DNA of 64,000 nucleotides from Phoronis australis (lineage: Eukaryota; Phoronida; Phoronidae), in NCBI GenBank assembly GCA_002633005.1, contig NMRA01000128.1, positions 731,482 to 795,481 on the forward strand, in the 5' to 3' direction. A program made the translations under genes and the position numbers. Positions 1 through 11,111 of the stretch are shown one piece after another. The notes under the pieces were generated by a model. It did no database searches. It had not been told where the DNA came from and was given only the letters and a program-made list of their open reading frames with translations. The first letter of the stretch is position 1; each line of letters begins with the position of its first letter.

Positions 1-881
1 TCAGCTGCGATAGAGTGGTGCTTTTAGTGTCTGACTACAGGGCAAATTCTCTATGTTCATAACTGCACTTGATTTACATATTGGATACGAGTGAACACGT
101 AATGCATTTTGTAGCGTCACGGCTACATGGATGTATTGAAGTCAAACTGTTGCTTGTAGAAAGGGGTTATAAGTTGAAATTACCTAGTATGTTTATATGA
201 AACACTGGTGTGAGTTGTATTTGTGTATGGCTCTATAGTTGGTCGATAAATATGTTGCAGAGTGTATGGAGACAGAATGTGACGAGGAGGGTATTCGACT
301 CTTGGAGGTGTACAAGATGTCACGCAGCAAACTTGGGTGTGTATATGTGTCTTAATAGTTGTAGAGACCAGTCTGTAGACCATGAAAAAGCATGTCACAA
401 GACCTTGCAAAATCATGCAAGTGAAAAGCCAGTGTTTTGCAAGTATGCTCGGGAGCTTATTAGGTTATCCTAGCAGAATGGTGGTTACTGAAGTGATTGG
501 TTGGCAAGGTTGAAATGTTGAATTGTCGAATTGAACTCACTATTTCTAGTCCGTAAGCGAAGAACTTTTTACTGCAATTGCAAGCTAATGTCTTACTGTC
601 TATGAATTACAACTCTGGACCTGGTTATGCTTAAAGCGATACAGCCATTGCCATGACAACTGGTGACCAGTGCATGACTTAATACTGGGTAGTACCAGTT
701 CTGTGGTATTTTTAGGTAGTAACAGCAGTTGTAGCAAGATAATGCAAAGTTTAGACTTCTGAAATATTTATACAATCGTCAGTATTGCTGCAGTAGGGAA
801 TTTCATTGTATTGATGCCTTTGAAGTTTAGTCTCCTGCAGTCAACCCCTTCTTTAACCCATATTATTTTACCTCTGTGCAG
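1..881. other. No exon recognised; probable UBR intron
   Basis: This stretch lies upstream of the first recognisable UBR exon. No conserved protein segment or clear splice-bounded exon was seen on either strand. It is most likely intron of the UBR gene, whose first three quarters must lie outside the window. Confidence 0.5.
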
Positions 882-1018
882 TTATGAGACATCTACTGGC
901 ATGCCCAGCTCTCACCAACTGGCTGCCCATGTCAGACAAGCCTGTCTGCCCTTCCTGCGCTGTGCTGCTATATTTTATCACCACGTCACTGGGGTGGCGC
1001 CGGCGATAGTCTTGTCAG
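882..1018 (+). CDS. UBR1/UBR2: UBR exon (first visible)
   Basis: Encodes the segment around HVRQACLPFLRCAA. The donor G|GTACTA leaves phase 1. The acceptor after ctctgtgcag (ends 881) follows a good pyrimidine tract; a second acceptor ends at 840 and would add 14 codons in the same frame, so the 5' edge is uncertain. Confidence 0.7.
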
Positions 1019-4000
1019 GTACTACTTTTTGGCTTAAAGCGATGTCTGGACACTACTTGTGTAACTTTTTACTTGTAAAAAAGAAACGATTAGTGTTTGA
1101 TTCACTGTGCTCTTAGGGTTTTGTGAATATTGGGAGAAATGAAATAACTTTCATGGGGAATGTCCAAGACATGCTTAGACTGATAATTGTGCATAAGCCT
1201 ATGGGCTTCTATAAGGATTTTAAAACGAATATAAATGTGCTTCCGTCACAAAAACGACTTGATTTAGACAACTTACTGTCATGAAATTGGTCTAAAAATC
1301 CTCAGTCAAACTTCATGTGATTTTAGAAGTGACAGTTCATTTCTGCTCGAGACCAAAGGGCCTGTTACATGAAAAGTTACTGGAGATTTAAGACAGAAAT
1401 ATGGTGTTAAGCTCCCAGTTGTCAATTATTGAATAAAGGGTTAGCTAGCACATCACAAGCTAGGAATACTTTGTACATATTATCTCAGTAACAATTATTG
1501 AATACATGGTTAGCTAGCACATCACAAGCTAGGAATACTTAATACATATTATCTCAGTAACAATTATTGAATAAAGGGCTAGCTAGCACATCACAAGCTA
1601 GGAATACTTAGTACATATTATCTCAGTAACAATTATTGAATAAAGGGTTAGCTAGCACATCACAAGCTAGGAATACTTTGTACATATTATCTCAGTAACT
1701 AGAAGTTAGAGACAGAAACTTTGTATTTTTGGTGAAGTCAGATTTAATTATTTTTCATACAGTTCTGTGGAGCATAAGACCAAATTTCTGACTTGATTCT
1801 TAAATCACTTTTCTTGAAACAGACCTCAGGTTCTGCAAGTTCGCTTGTCACGGCGTGACATTTTATGCACCGAACATGGTCTCAAGGCCGAACTTGTAAT
1901 GTCGTACTGAGAAGTGACTTGGTGTGACTTGGCCTTAAATTGAACATCTGCGACTGATGAGCATTTGTCTTTCAGAGGTGGGCGACCATTTTGAAACTCT
2001 CTGTCACTACCTGTGTCTGCCGTCGAACATTTCTGAACTGTTTGACGATTTACAGAAAGCTGATTTACTGGAAACGTGAGTGTTCTTACATACAAACATC
2101 ACTATACGAAATGCCTTGTTGTCTTCTATTGCCATAATTGAAATTCTGCCCATAGTGATGTGTTAATAATTTCTCATACTTTTTCACACTTCTTACTTTA
2201 ATAGATGTGTCTTCATTCAGGGTAATTAGTTTGTGGGATAATTTATGTTTTCTTGGTGACCACAGGTGGTGCTCTGATGAGCATCTCAAAACGCTCCTCT
2301 CTAGTCCAGGTAGTCATGTGCCCCAATATCCTCTGGAGGTCAACCAACTGGTGGCGCTACCGCATGACTACAGTGAACTCATCAACAGGGTGTCCTGTTT
2401 CACGTGAGTTTTGAGAGCGTCACTGTTTTTGTTGAGTTGTACTGAACTGGCCAAGATTACTTAAGAAGAAGTTTGTGGCCTATTGCCTTAATCTGTGGCC
2501 TTTTATTAGCAATATTGCTGACCTGTCAGAAATGTATTACACAGTAGTCTAAGAAAATTTCAGTTTTGTTTGACACTTTTGTTATGGTGCACTAAAGTAT
2601 TATAAAGTAATGTATCAAACTTGATCAGTCGCAAAAATCTTGAAAATAATTGGGAAAAATTAGACAATAATCAGTTGGAAGTTGGACAAATTTGAGTTGA
2701 TTCTTCACTGGACTCGTGTTATTTTATTATTTAACAAGTAGTCGGAATTGGCCAAAACATTTATCATGGATTAATTTAACTGTATGTGTCACCAGTCATT
2801 GATATTTCATTGGTTCATTTGGTATTCTGCCTTATTCTGAACTGACATGTAATCTGGCTGCATACGTTTGGTTTTACCAATTATTTGTTTTTCATTTACA
2901 AACCACTTCTCTCTGTACTTAGTTACATTTCTATGAAATTTGCAATAGGATGTCACTCTGCTATGGTCAATTTGCAATAGGATGTCACTCTGCTATGGTC
3001 AATTTGCAATAGGATGTCACTCTGCTATGGTCAATTTGCAATAGGATGTCACTCTGCTATGGTCAATTTGCAATAGGATGTCACTCTGCTATGGACACTT
3101 TTACACTTGGCAGGTGTCCCAGCTCAGATGGTGATGATAGTCGAGCGCCCACTATGTGTCTGGTCTGTGGTGACGTCCTGTGTTCTCAGAGCTACTGTTG
3201 TCAAACAGAGCTTGGAGGTAAAATAGTGGGAGCGGCAACCGCACATGCACATACTTGTGGTGCTGATATCGGATTATTTCTCAGGTAACACATTTTTATT
3301 TGTATTTATCTGTTGTCGGTACCAGGTTGTCCGTTAAGCCAAAAAACTGTAGCTTCGGCCCTTGTGCGAACTAGAGGCCTTGTATCGTCACCGCAGGGGC
3401 CCATAAATAATCTCGGCAAGGGAATGGCAGTTCGCCGACATGCCCTGAAAACCTCGCTCCAGCACCATGTGTGGTTTTACTGCTGCTCATGTTAAAAGCT
3501 TTATTACAGCGGTGGGAAATATTGTTAACTTACTCGAAAACATGTTTTTAACAGAAATTAGAGCATTTCAGAGCTTTCATATGCACCTTCTTTGTGCATT
3601 GCAAATGGCGAAGATGTTCAGGGTGCTCATTTTTTCAAACATTTCCTTTCACTAGAGTGAACAACACGGATGAACTTAACATTGAGTCTGTTAGGTGCTA
3701 TGCTAGTGATCCAGAAATGCATCAATACAATCCTGGTAGATAGTGAGACAGCTGCAAAGAAAACGGAAATTATCACTTGTGGGTGCGGTAGCTGTCAGAT
3801 CCATTCCAACAATTGATCCCAGCCATGCTCACCTTGATAGGAATATTTGCCACGGTGATTCTTCAAGGGATTTGGCAGATAGATATCAAAAGTGAATACT
3901 AAACTAATAAAATTGTCACTAGTCAGAATTGTCAAAATGGACAAGTGCTGTTCTCTCATGGGTATAACCTTGTTTGCCTAATTTCATGAAGATAAATCAC

Positions 4001-4232
4001 AAAACTATGTAGATACTGAGGCAAGCACACCAAATAAAATAGCTGCCAGGGTGCTTAGCAGTTTTCATAAAGTCAATGTCAGCCCAACTCTCATCAATAA
4101 CCTCATATCCCTCAAATTTCATGACAGAGCCATTTGAAATTTGGTGACATCCCCTGCTACAAATCGACCTGCCAAGTTTCTTAGAAATCTGTCAAGGGAA
4201 AAAAGTGAATTGCCACTGGTTGGCGTAGTAGT

Positions 4233-4308
<76 letters not shown>

Positions 4309-7004
4309 GTAGTAGCAGCCAAATTAATCTGAAAGTTGTCATATATAGCCATGTTCAAAGGAACACACATGCCAGATTTCATGAAGAGCTTGCAAGGAGT
4401 TTAGGAGACACACTTGTAGTGGTAAGACACCCAGATAGGAAGGACAGCAATATGTATGTGCACATGAATGCTGTTGTATGTGACTTCAAGTGATTGGTCA
4501 AGTTAGAACACTAGTTGTTTATTGTTTGCAATGTATCAAAAGAGGACACCTGTCAACGCTGTTATGATGACTGACCCCTTGTTACAGAGTGCGAGAATGT
4601 CAGGTTCTGTTGCTGTCAGGACAAACTAAGGGTTGTTTTTATGCTCCACCTTACCTGGATGATTACGGAGAAACAGACCAGGGTCTAAGGTAACATAGTC
4701 ATTAGAAGTCATAATTATTGAGTTGTAGTTTCAATGTGCCCACTAGTAACCCCATCTAGTGTCTGGTCATGGAACCAGCATGTTTCTAGTCTTGCTCATT
4801 AGAGTGCATAAGCTAAAATGAAGGGCAGGGACTCATCTAGGGGCCGTCCTTGGGACGGCCCTTTTAAAAAAATGACTGCTTTGGACGGCACGGCCAAGAC
4901 GGAAAAAAGACAGTCTGTTCCAAAACAGCCTCGGCGAAAATGAAGGTTAAATGAAGAATTTTAACATTTATTATTAATAAATTTCATTGAAACATACAAT
5001 TCATTGTTTAAGTTCGCTAAATATTAAGAAATAACTTGAAATTAGAAACTTTTGCCGTCCATTTTTACTATAAATGTCCCAATGACGATCAGCAAATACT
5101 GGCAGTCATCTTTGGGGAATACCTTCCTATTCTGTGACGTCAAGGTGACTTCATACGGAATCCCCCGCACGACTAGTGTCGAGAAATATTGCATCCAGCG
5201 CTAACTACCCGTACATGGACACTTAATCTTTGACATTGAAGAACCCAAACCCGGAGTTCAAAGGATTTGCCGTACCCCTAATGCTACTTGCCGACGCGGA
5301 AATTGAAGCGGCACTCGATATATTCGACGGAGCAGCCAATTTGAACGGAGAAGGTACACTTCGAAAAAAATGATACCCGACAAAATTCTAGCACTGACCT
5401 GCCGTGCAAATTCCATCAATGTCGTTGAACATGCAAACCAGATAAAACTTAGCGCAAACTTCCTTAATTTGTTCGCATAGCTCCGTTGCAACTCGAACGA
5501 ATGAATGAAAAAATATCAAAAAAATCCGCACGGCCGAACGACTTATATGGATGCGCGAGAATGCAGTGCAAACTTTACGAGAAAAAATGTGGTGTGTAAT
5601 GTTGGTTACGTATTCAATGAATAACTTAGCATGAAAATAAATGCCTCGAAATACTTCAACTTATTGTGGAATTCCATGATTATTGGGCGATTCGAGTTTA
5701 TCCTCTGTGTATGGCACTGCGTGCCGTATATGGAAAAAAGTAGGTCAGCCAGTCACGTGCACAGCACGTGTTACTTCGGCTGTGAACCAGGCCGGGAATT
5801 TGACTCTTAAACTGCGAGAAAAGAATGATTCTTTTTAAGAATAAATTTCTTGTAGCTTACCATGAAAGGCAGTGATTGAATTTCAACCTGGTAAGTTTCA
5901 ATTCAACAAAGCGTCCACTTAAAATGCACTGCAGAAGAACAACTATGATGTCCCCGGCGACCACTGGGTATGCTCGTAGCCAAACGACGTGAAATTTGCG
6001 AGTAAAGCACTCGGAAAAACGTTTAAGAAACGTAAAAATACGAATGCCAAATTCAAACTCAGAGTTTCGATGTTTTTTTGGTCACGATCCTTTACGAAGC
6101 CAAGTCCGGGTATACACGCGCGAGTGCACATACGCTGTCACTCCTATTTTCCAGCGGAGATTTTCGACCGTGTTGAGCACTGGTGATACTGATTTGTGAA
6201 TTTGTTGAGGATATGGTCTTGTTTTTGTAGATTCGTGAATTGCATTACTGTGCGATGTAACGAAACGTAGACATGTACTTTAGAATATATTTCTTCATGT
6301 CCTTTCGAATGCAACTTCATTGTCTTCTCACAATTTTAAGTGGTTTCTCAACTGCATTTTACTCTTCTCTTTTGAGAGCTTCAAGATACATCTTGAGTCC
6401 TGTACTCATGCTGTCTACATTATCTTACTAAAAAGATTTACTGATCTTAATTTTTGCAGTCTAGTGACAATACACACATCCTGAATGGAACAAACCTTCT
6501 AATTTTTGTTTAGTTTCCCTATGTGCCGTCCTTTGAACAAGAAAAAGACATCCAAACAGTGTGCTAAATAAAATGTAAGGAAACAACCCTTTTTATGTAA
6601 CAATTTTTTCCTCACCGGGTGGGGGAATTCCCCCACCTCCCCCCCATCAATGCTGCGCGCCTCAGATTTGCGCTTTGCACGACTCGTCAGTCTCACGATT
6701 TTGGACCCCCAATTTTCAAATCCTAGATGAGTCCCTGATGAAGTGATTTTTTTTCAGTCTTTTCCTGCGGAGATTATTCCATGTTTTGGAAGACTAAGGC
6801 ATAATATCTTGTTCTGAATTGCATGTAATGTTTCAACATCGAGGTTTTTATTCTTTTGCCAGGCGTGGTAACCCGTTACGCTTGTGCCCAGTCAGGCTCA
6901 AGAAACTGCACAAACTGTGGCTGAAGCATGGTATTCCAGAGGAGATCGCACACAGACTTGAGTCCAAGAGTAACCTGCTTCAGATTGACTGGCATCTGTT
7001 GTAA
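882..7004 (+). CDS. UBR1/UBR2: UBR1/UBR2-type N-degron E3 ubiquitin ligase, C-terminal part (six exons)
   Basis: UBR1/UBR2 are very large RING E3 ligases of the Arg/N-degron pathway; they recognise destabilising N-terminal residues and ubiquitinate the protein for the proteasome. Six exons (882-1018, 1976-2075, 2266-2403, 3114-3284, 4588-4689, 6863-7004) join in frame into about 262 residues and a TAA stop. They match the C-terminal UBLC/autoinhibitory region: HVRQACLPFLRCAA, the Cys/His zinc-site stretch CLVCGDVLCSQSYCC then HAHTCGADIG, and the signature APPYLDDYGETDQGL followed by RRGNPL. The protein ends IDWHLL, close to vertebrate endings. The UBR box, N-domain and RING are upstream of the window, so this is a truncated view, not a broken gene. 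UBR1 and UBR2 cannot be separated here; UBR3 fits less well. Introns carry tandem repeats, a CAG microsatellite and a hAT-like element. Confidence 0.93.
1423..1698 (+). repeat. Tandem repeat, 69 bp x 4, in UBR intron
   Basis: Units begin CAATTATTGAATAAAGGG at 1423, 1492, 1561 and 1630, an exact 69-bp period. Copies differ by a few substitutions. There are exactly four units with sharp ends, inside the intron at 1019-1975. Confidence 0.95.
1976..2075 (+). CDS. UBR1/UBR2: UBR exon
   Basis: Acceptor ctttcag|AG and donor AC|GTGAGT. Enters in phase 1 and leaves in phase 2. Encodes LCHYLCLPSNISELFDDL, matching the LCSYLSLP-type segment of UBR proteins. Confidence 0.88.
2266..2403 (+). CDS. UBR1/UBR2: UBR exon
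   Basis: Acceptor accacag|G and donor AC|GTGAGT. Encodes TWCSDEHLKTLL through LVALPHDYSELINRVSCF, matching the conserved LPDDYSxLLN segment that precedes the zinc-binding block. Confidence 0.93.
2938..3097 (+). repeat. Tandem repeat, 32 bp x 5, next to a UBR splice acceptor
   Basis: Five near-identical 32-bp units (TGCAATAGGATGTCACTCTG core at 2941, 2973, 3005, 3037 and 3069). The array stops about 16 bases before the acceptor of the exon at 3114, so it occupies the usual branch-point region. Confidence 0.95.
3114..3284 (+). CDS. UBR1/UBR2: UBR exon with zinc-binding cysteines
   Basis: Acceptor ttggcag|G and donor AG|GTAACA. Encodes the CLVCGDVLCSQSYCC and HAHTCGADIGLFLR block; the Cys/His pattern is as in human UBR1/2. 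Confidence 0.95.
3285..4587 (+). other. UBR intron; only a microsatellite noted
   Basis: No coding segment was recognised between the two flanking UBR exons. The only clear structure is the GCA-trinucleotide microsatellite at 4231-4316. Confidence 0.7.
4231..4316 (+). repeat. GCA/CAG trinucleotide microsatellite
   Basis: About 28 GCA-type triplets with a few GTA and ACA interruptions. It opens alanine-rich reading frames on both strands, but these are artefacts of the repeat. Confidence 0.97.
4588..4689 (+). CDS. UBR1/UBR2: UBR exon
   Basis: Acceptor gttacag|A and donor AG|GTAACA. Encodes VRECQVLLLSGQTKGCFY then APPYLDDYGETDQGL, the most conserved motif of the UBR1/2 C terminus. Confidence 0.96.
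4826..6737. mobile_element. hAT-like non-autonomous DNA transposon (1.9 kb)
   Basis: Perfect 16-bp terminal inverted repeats, CAGGGACTCATCTAGG at 4826-4841 and its reverse complement at 6722-6737. They are flanked by an 8-bp near-duplication, ATGAAGGG (4818-4825) and ATGAAGTG (6738-6745). A CAGGG terminus with an 8-bp target duplication is the hallmark of the hAT superfamily. No transposase was recognised inside, so it is probably non-autonomous. It occupies most of the last UBR intron. GGACGGC-type boxes near the left end could be subterminal transposase sites. Confidence 0.88.
6863..7004 (+). CDS. UBR1/UBR2: UBR last coding exon
   Basis: Acceptor ttttgccag|G, enters in phase 2, stop TAA at 7002-7004. 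Encodes RGNPLRLCPVRLKKLHKLW to IDWHLL, matching the end of UBR1/2. Confidence 0.95.
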
Positions 7005-7102
7005 CCAACTGCAGACTGAGGGCCATTTGTTTCTACTGGCAGCCGACTGACTGCTATCTATTGCAGAGTTAGGGCTGTTTGTCGCTGTATGTTGCCTATA
7101 TG

Positions 7103-7345
7103 TCACTGGGCCCCGTTTTATCATAGGTCATAAGCTGGTCTTAGCTAGGACGTCTGTAACTTTGTTTTTAATTTGCACACCATTCGTTGAAGTAGCCAGT
7201 GAAGGCACTCATTAAGTCTAAATATGAAAAATAACAACCTTAAGTATAAAGTTTTTGCTCTTTTAAAAATGCCTGGTGTTTGCGGTAATGTGCCTAGAAT
7301 GGTCTTAGCTACAACCTGATTTATGACCTCTGGTAAAACATTCAC
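7103..7345. mobile_element. Possible small MITE in UBR 3' UTR
   Basis: The left end GTTTTATCATAGGTCATAAG (7113-7132) has an imperfect inverted partner at about 7303-7340, containing AGGTCATAAA and AGCTAAGACC in the same order. GGGCCCCG precedes the left arm, resembling Harbinger-type ends. The outer right end and target duplication are not clear. Confidence 0.4.
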
Positions 7346-8185
7346 CAGGTCTTCAGATGTTACGTTGACTCTATTTGAGGTGATTTGAAATTCACAACGG
7401 CAGCGGAGTTGTTGACAGTTTATGGAGGCATAGTATGCGAGAAAAAATTGTTTTGTATACCCTTCAATATAGTAGCTGAAGACTAGTTTGGCTACTGATG
7501 TACACCCCTTCATATTGTGATGAATTTGCCTCGTGTGGCAGAAGTTGATAGTTTGTATTTATGCACTTATTATTGCATCATGTTAATGAGATGTTAATGA
7601 CAATATACTTATCCCTGTCCAGCGCATCTTGATGTGGCTGTTACATTTAACTTCGTGTGAGCACCATTTTTCTGTCAAAAAACAATCAGTTGTCTTAACT
7701 AAAATTAGTAAAGATACTCCTCGGTCCTAATTGCTGTCCGACATTATCAAAAAACTAGATAACACACACTTTTTCATATTTTCAGAGTATACACATAAAA
7801 CCTTTTTTTTTACTTAAAGTATCAGTGAAGCAAAACCCAGCAGTAAAGCAAGCAATGCAAACAACCCATCACTGAAAGAGTTAGAGCCAAACTGAGACAA
7901 GAACAGATGCTTCGAGTGCCTTGTTACTTGCATTGTTCACCCCATTGATGGGTTCTGTTTTCACTTATGGTGTTTTGAGATAAAACGAGAACAGACTTGT
8001 CAACTACTTGACATAATGTTAATGCGACGTCATCGAGATATGTGTATCACACACGTGTCATAGAGTTCATTGCATCAGTTTTATTTCACAGTTAACTAGT
8101 CAAACACATCACGTCCTGTCTTGGAGCTGCTTTTCAACTGTGTTACATGGAGTCTTTATTTCATAGAGACAAATAAGAGAAAAAA

Positions 8186-8249
8186 CCGGACGATCGCCGC
8201 ACAAATAAAGAAGTTCATGAACTTTTTTATTTGTGCGGCGATCCTCCGG
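8186..8249. repeat. Near-perfect 64-bp palindrome
   Basis: Two 32-base arms around a centre at 8217/8218 pair at 30 of 32 positions; the centre is AAGTTCATGAACTT and the outer ends are CCGGA/TCCGG. Weaker complementarity (AATAAGA) continues outward. It would form a long hairpin in RNA or a cruciform in DNA, and may be a tiny foldback element. Confidence 0.92.
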
Positions 8250-9223
8250 TATTTAATCTTATTGTGGCCAAAAACTGATTTAAATTTAAATAAGAGAAAG
8301 CAGCTCAAGTATCCTTCAATGAATTGCCATTTCAATATTCTTGCCTCAACCTCAGTTCCTGGACTCCAATAGACACCGTTGACTTATTCATGTATTCTAT
8401 AGTACTGTAAAGTAAAATTTAAAGATTGTGATATTCTTTTGGAATAAATGGTGTTCTTTGACTATTTGAAACTCCGTGTAAATACAAATCTAGTCTTCTT
8501 TGGCTTTGAACTTCCATACTGTATGAAGTCAAATGAATGTGTTTTATCAAAATTTATGGTGATTTTTGATTAAACAATGTCACATGACTGTATACCAGTG
8601 AAAATATTTTTCAAATGAACATAGACAAAGACTGCAGATCACATGTGTTTAAAAATTGTCTACTATTTTGTCTAGTCTTACACAGTCAACTTTTAACATG
8701 AAAGGCCAGTTTGCTTGTACAAAATGAAATTGTATTTCTGTCATTTTTGATAAAGCTGGTAGAAAGTTCAATAGGTTTTACTGTATTTATGATTTGTTTT
8801 GTTTGTTTTTTGCTTTAGGTGTGTTTTGTTCATTTAATGTTATTCTTCATCATAATCCATTGTGTTTTTTTTTCTAATAATTGTTTGCTGTATCATTGGA
8901 ATGTTCTTGCTCACAAAATGTCTTTACTTAGTGTACAATTGTTTTCATCACTCATGTTTGCCAAATAAATAACATTGAGTTTTGTTAAGCCCCAAAGGCA
9001 AAAATCTTTAAGACTGTTTCAACACAAGTGCCACTTATGGCGAGCATAATGATGAAAGTCTTCAGGTATCACAGACTATATAGCATATGTAGGCAGACAT
9101 TCAATTTTGTAAATTCTTAGTTGCTTAATTTTGTTCTTTGTTGACTGAAATTGTGCAACAAAAATATAAAGCTATTGGTCAGCGTCTCACGGCTGTTTTG
9201 AAATATATTGTTCACTAGGCATT

Positions 9224-9708
9224 TCAATCCGTAAGACCACTGCTGTGGAATGAAAAAGAATTGAGGGTTATTGATTGGAGTCGTTCTTTGATATGACAAG
9301 TCTTAAGCTTTCACGTGATCATTCAAAAATTAACACTTCATAAATTGTTTCGTAATATATTGTAATTACAACGTCCAATAAAAGTTTGAACTGACATTAT
9401 TCAATATCTACCTGCCTACAACAGGTTTCTAAAAGTACAAATCAAAATACATCTTCTATGTGACAAGAAACTTACGTCGACACCCAAACCGGTGGATATT
9501 GGGCAACTACCGGTTTGCCTATCTCAGGAATTGCTGGTTTAAAGACCTCATGCTGTTGTGGTTTTTTAAATTGCCTCAAGCTGCTGATGTTATCCTTCTT
9601 AGATATTCCCACCCCTCCATAAACACACCGGGGTAGACAATTTTTTTTTAATTTTTGATTTGAAAGTTTTTTAATAGGATATTTGAATCGTTCTTGAAAA
9701 GTAGACAT
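9224..9708 (-). CDS. Unrecognised small protein gene (two exons, 83 aa, putative)
   Basis: On the minus strand an ATG at 9708 opens 77 codons, MSTFQERFKYPIKKLSN to AQYPPVWVS, ending at a consensus donor GAC|GTAAGT (exon 9476-9708). A strong acceptor (ttctttttcattccacag) at 9243 joins in frame to a second exon, 9224-9242, adding TSGLTD and a stop. The predicted 83-residue protein is basic, with a proline-rich second half (KPAIPEIGKPVVAQYPPVW). It has no signal peptide, membrane segment or domain that I recognise. It sits between the UBR 3' end and COMMD1 and shares COMMD1's strand. The open frame plus two good splice sites supports it, but a chance ORF cannot be excluded, and another downstream exon might be the true partner. 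Confidence 0.4.
9476..9708 (-). CDS. Putative small gene, exon 1
   Basis: ATG at 9708 and donor GTAAGT at 9475-9470, leaving phase 2. Coding potential is judged only from the length of the open frame and the donor. Confidence 0.4.
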
Positions 9709-11006
9709 TGTTAGGTTTTTGAATTTTTAAAATCAGACAATAAATGTGACTTTTAGCCTGTGAATTCCGAATGTTGCCCAGAGCTCGCGTGTAGTCCAGC
9801 CAATATTGTGTGCCTCATTAATTCTGTGGGATGTGCAACACAATGGCCAATTACCAAACCAGCAGAGAGTGTTGGATTCTGAGGTAGGCCAAGTGTCATC
9901 TTACAATTCTTGGCATGTAGTTGAAGTCCCAAAATCTGGAGTCATTTCCAACTCCAACTTAGATTTTGATATTTTCTGTTCTACTTTGTTATGAACTCAA
10001 CTGTCTATGATTTTGTACTGCAATACATGGTATGAGTCGATGAGAGGATAATCTAACTTGGCAGCTGACTCCAAAATTCAAACTAGCTACAAACTCTGAC
10101 TCAAATTTAAGATTTCCCAATATTTACGCTTAAAAATCGGGGATGGATCCAGGATTTTTGCCCATCAGGCATACGGAGCCCCGAACTGCCAGATGGAATC
10201 TGGGAGAATTTTAGGGGGGGGGGGCATGGCCTCCTTGGCTCCCCTCTAAATCTGCCACTAACAATGGAATTTGGTACATAAATCAGGAAAACTTGTTGAA
10301 TTCATCCTTAAAGTGGCTATAAACCCAACTTATTTACAAAAAATAACTTGATTTAGACACTTCCTGTAATTGAATTGGTCTCACATTGTCCCCTGTCCAA
10401 AATAGTTATGATCTTAGGCTGAGAGAGAACTGACAGTTAACTATTGCTCGAGACCAGGCTGTTCAATTTGATTTGTCACAGCGTGTCATTTTATTTGCTG
10501 ACCATGGTCTTGAGCAATCCTGAACTGTCCATTCTTTTCTCAGTAAGGAGCAAGTTAAGATCACTTTTATAGTGGTTAGTGGTCAGAAGTTGAAGATGGA
10601 ACGTGGGTTTACTGCCACTTTCAGAAGAACAACATCAGATTAAACTAAGTTCTTTGGTATTGTCCATGTTTGGAGAAGTGGAGTAGAAATTACGATAAGC
10701 AAACTCTACATCTTACACATTTGGCACGTAATCATTTGAGATGAGAATTGCGAGCACTTTGCCGAACGGTTAAATTGCTAAAACTTGTGTCCTTTCATTT
10801 ATAATAAAAAAATAACATTAATACTTTAACTTATTTTGGATGAAAACTTAATCAACACAGGCTGCAAAATCAATCCAGTTCATTTCCATAATTGAGAACA
10901 CCCAGAGAAGTTAAACCATTCATCCATGACACCAAATGTTCTTCCATATCACTTGCGGTGACCTTGGTTGAATAATGACCTTGATGCCGATTATCTTGTT
11001 GGTATG
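9709..11006. other. Intergenic; no gene recognised
   Basis: No convincing exon on either strand. It contains a poly-G run near 10215 and an inverted-repeat-like dispersed repeat at 10312-10570. Confidence 0.5.
10312..10570. repeat. Dispersed foldback-like repeat, also seen near 1210-1375 and 1845-1925
   Basis: The centre holds complementary blocks GCTCGAGACCA and TGGTCTTGAGC. The outer ends AGTGGCTATAAA and TTTATAGTGG are also inverted. The block ACTTGATTTAGACA...TTGGTCT recurs near 1257-1295, and GTGACATTTTATGC...TGGTCTCAAG recurs at 1855-1885 in the UBR intron, as two halves of a decayed second copy. Confidence 0.5.
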
Positions 11007-11111
11007 TCAAGTGTTGCAGAATTTCTTTATTTGCTCCTCAATCTCATGAAGACTCTTCAACATTGTGTTCAGTTTGTTTTCATCCATTTCAAAGCGTACT
11101 GTATCCACTGC
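11007..11111 (-). CDS. COMMD1: COMMD1 exon 3
   Basis: Acceptor cattgcag|GCA, stop TGA at 11009-11007. Encodes AVDTVRFEMDENKLNTML and LKSLHEIEEQIKKFCNT, the end of the COMM domain. Confidence 0.95.
   Translation of the reverse strand, partial: AVDTVRFEMDENKLNTMLKSLHEIEEQIKKFCNT

Larger units (their letters stand above)
7005..9223 (+). other. UBR 3' UTR and downstream intergenic DNA
   Basis: No protein-coding segment was recognised. Candidate poly(A) signals (AATAAA) on the plus strand are at 8443-8448 and 8964-8969; which is used cannot be told. The stretch contains a short inverted-repeat element near 7103-7345 and a strong palindrome at 8186-8249. Confidence 0.5.

Noticed and set aside
4119-4382. 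Polyalanine ORFs on both strands
   Set aside because: Produced by the GCA trinucleotide repeat inside a UBR intron; no flanking domain.
7145-7513. 122-codon minus-strand ORF in the UBR 3' UTR
   Set aside because: Overlaps a probable small MITE; no domain or splice partner seen.
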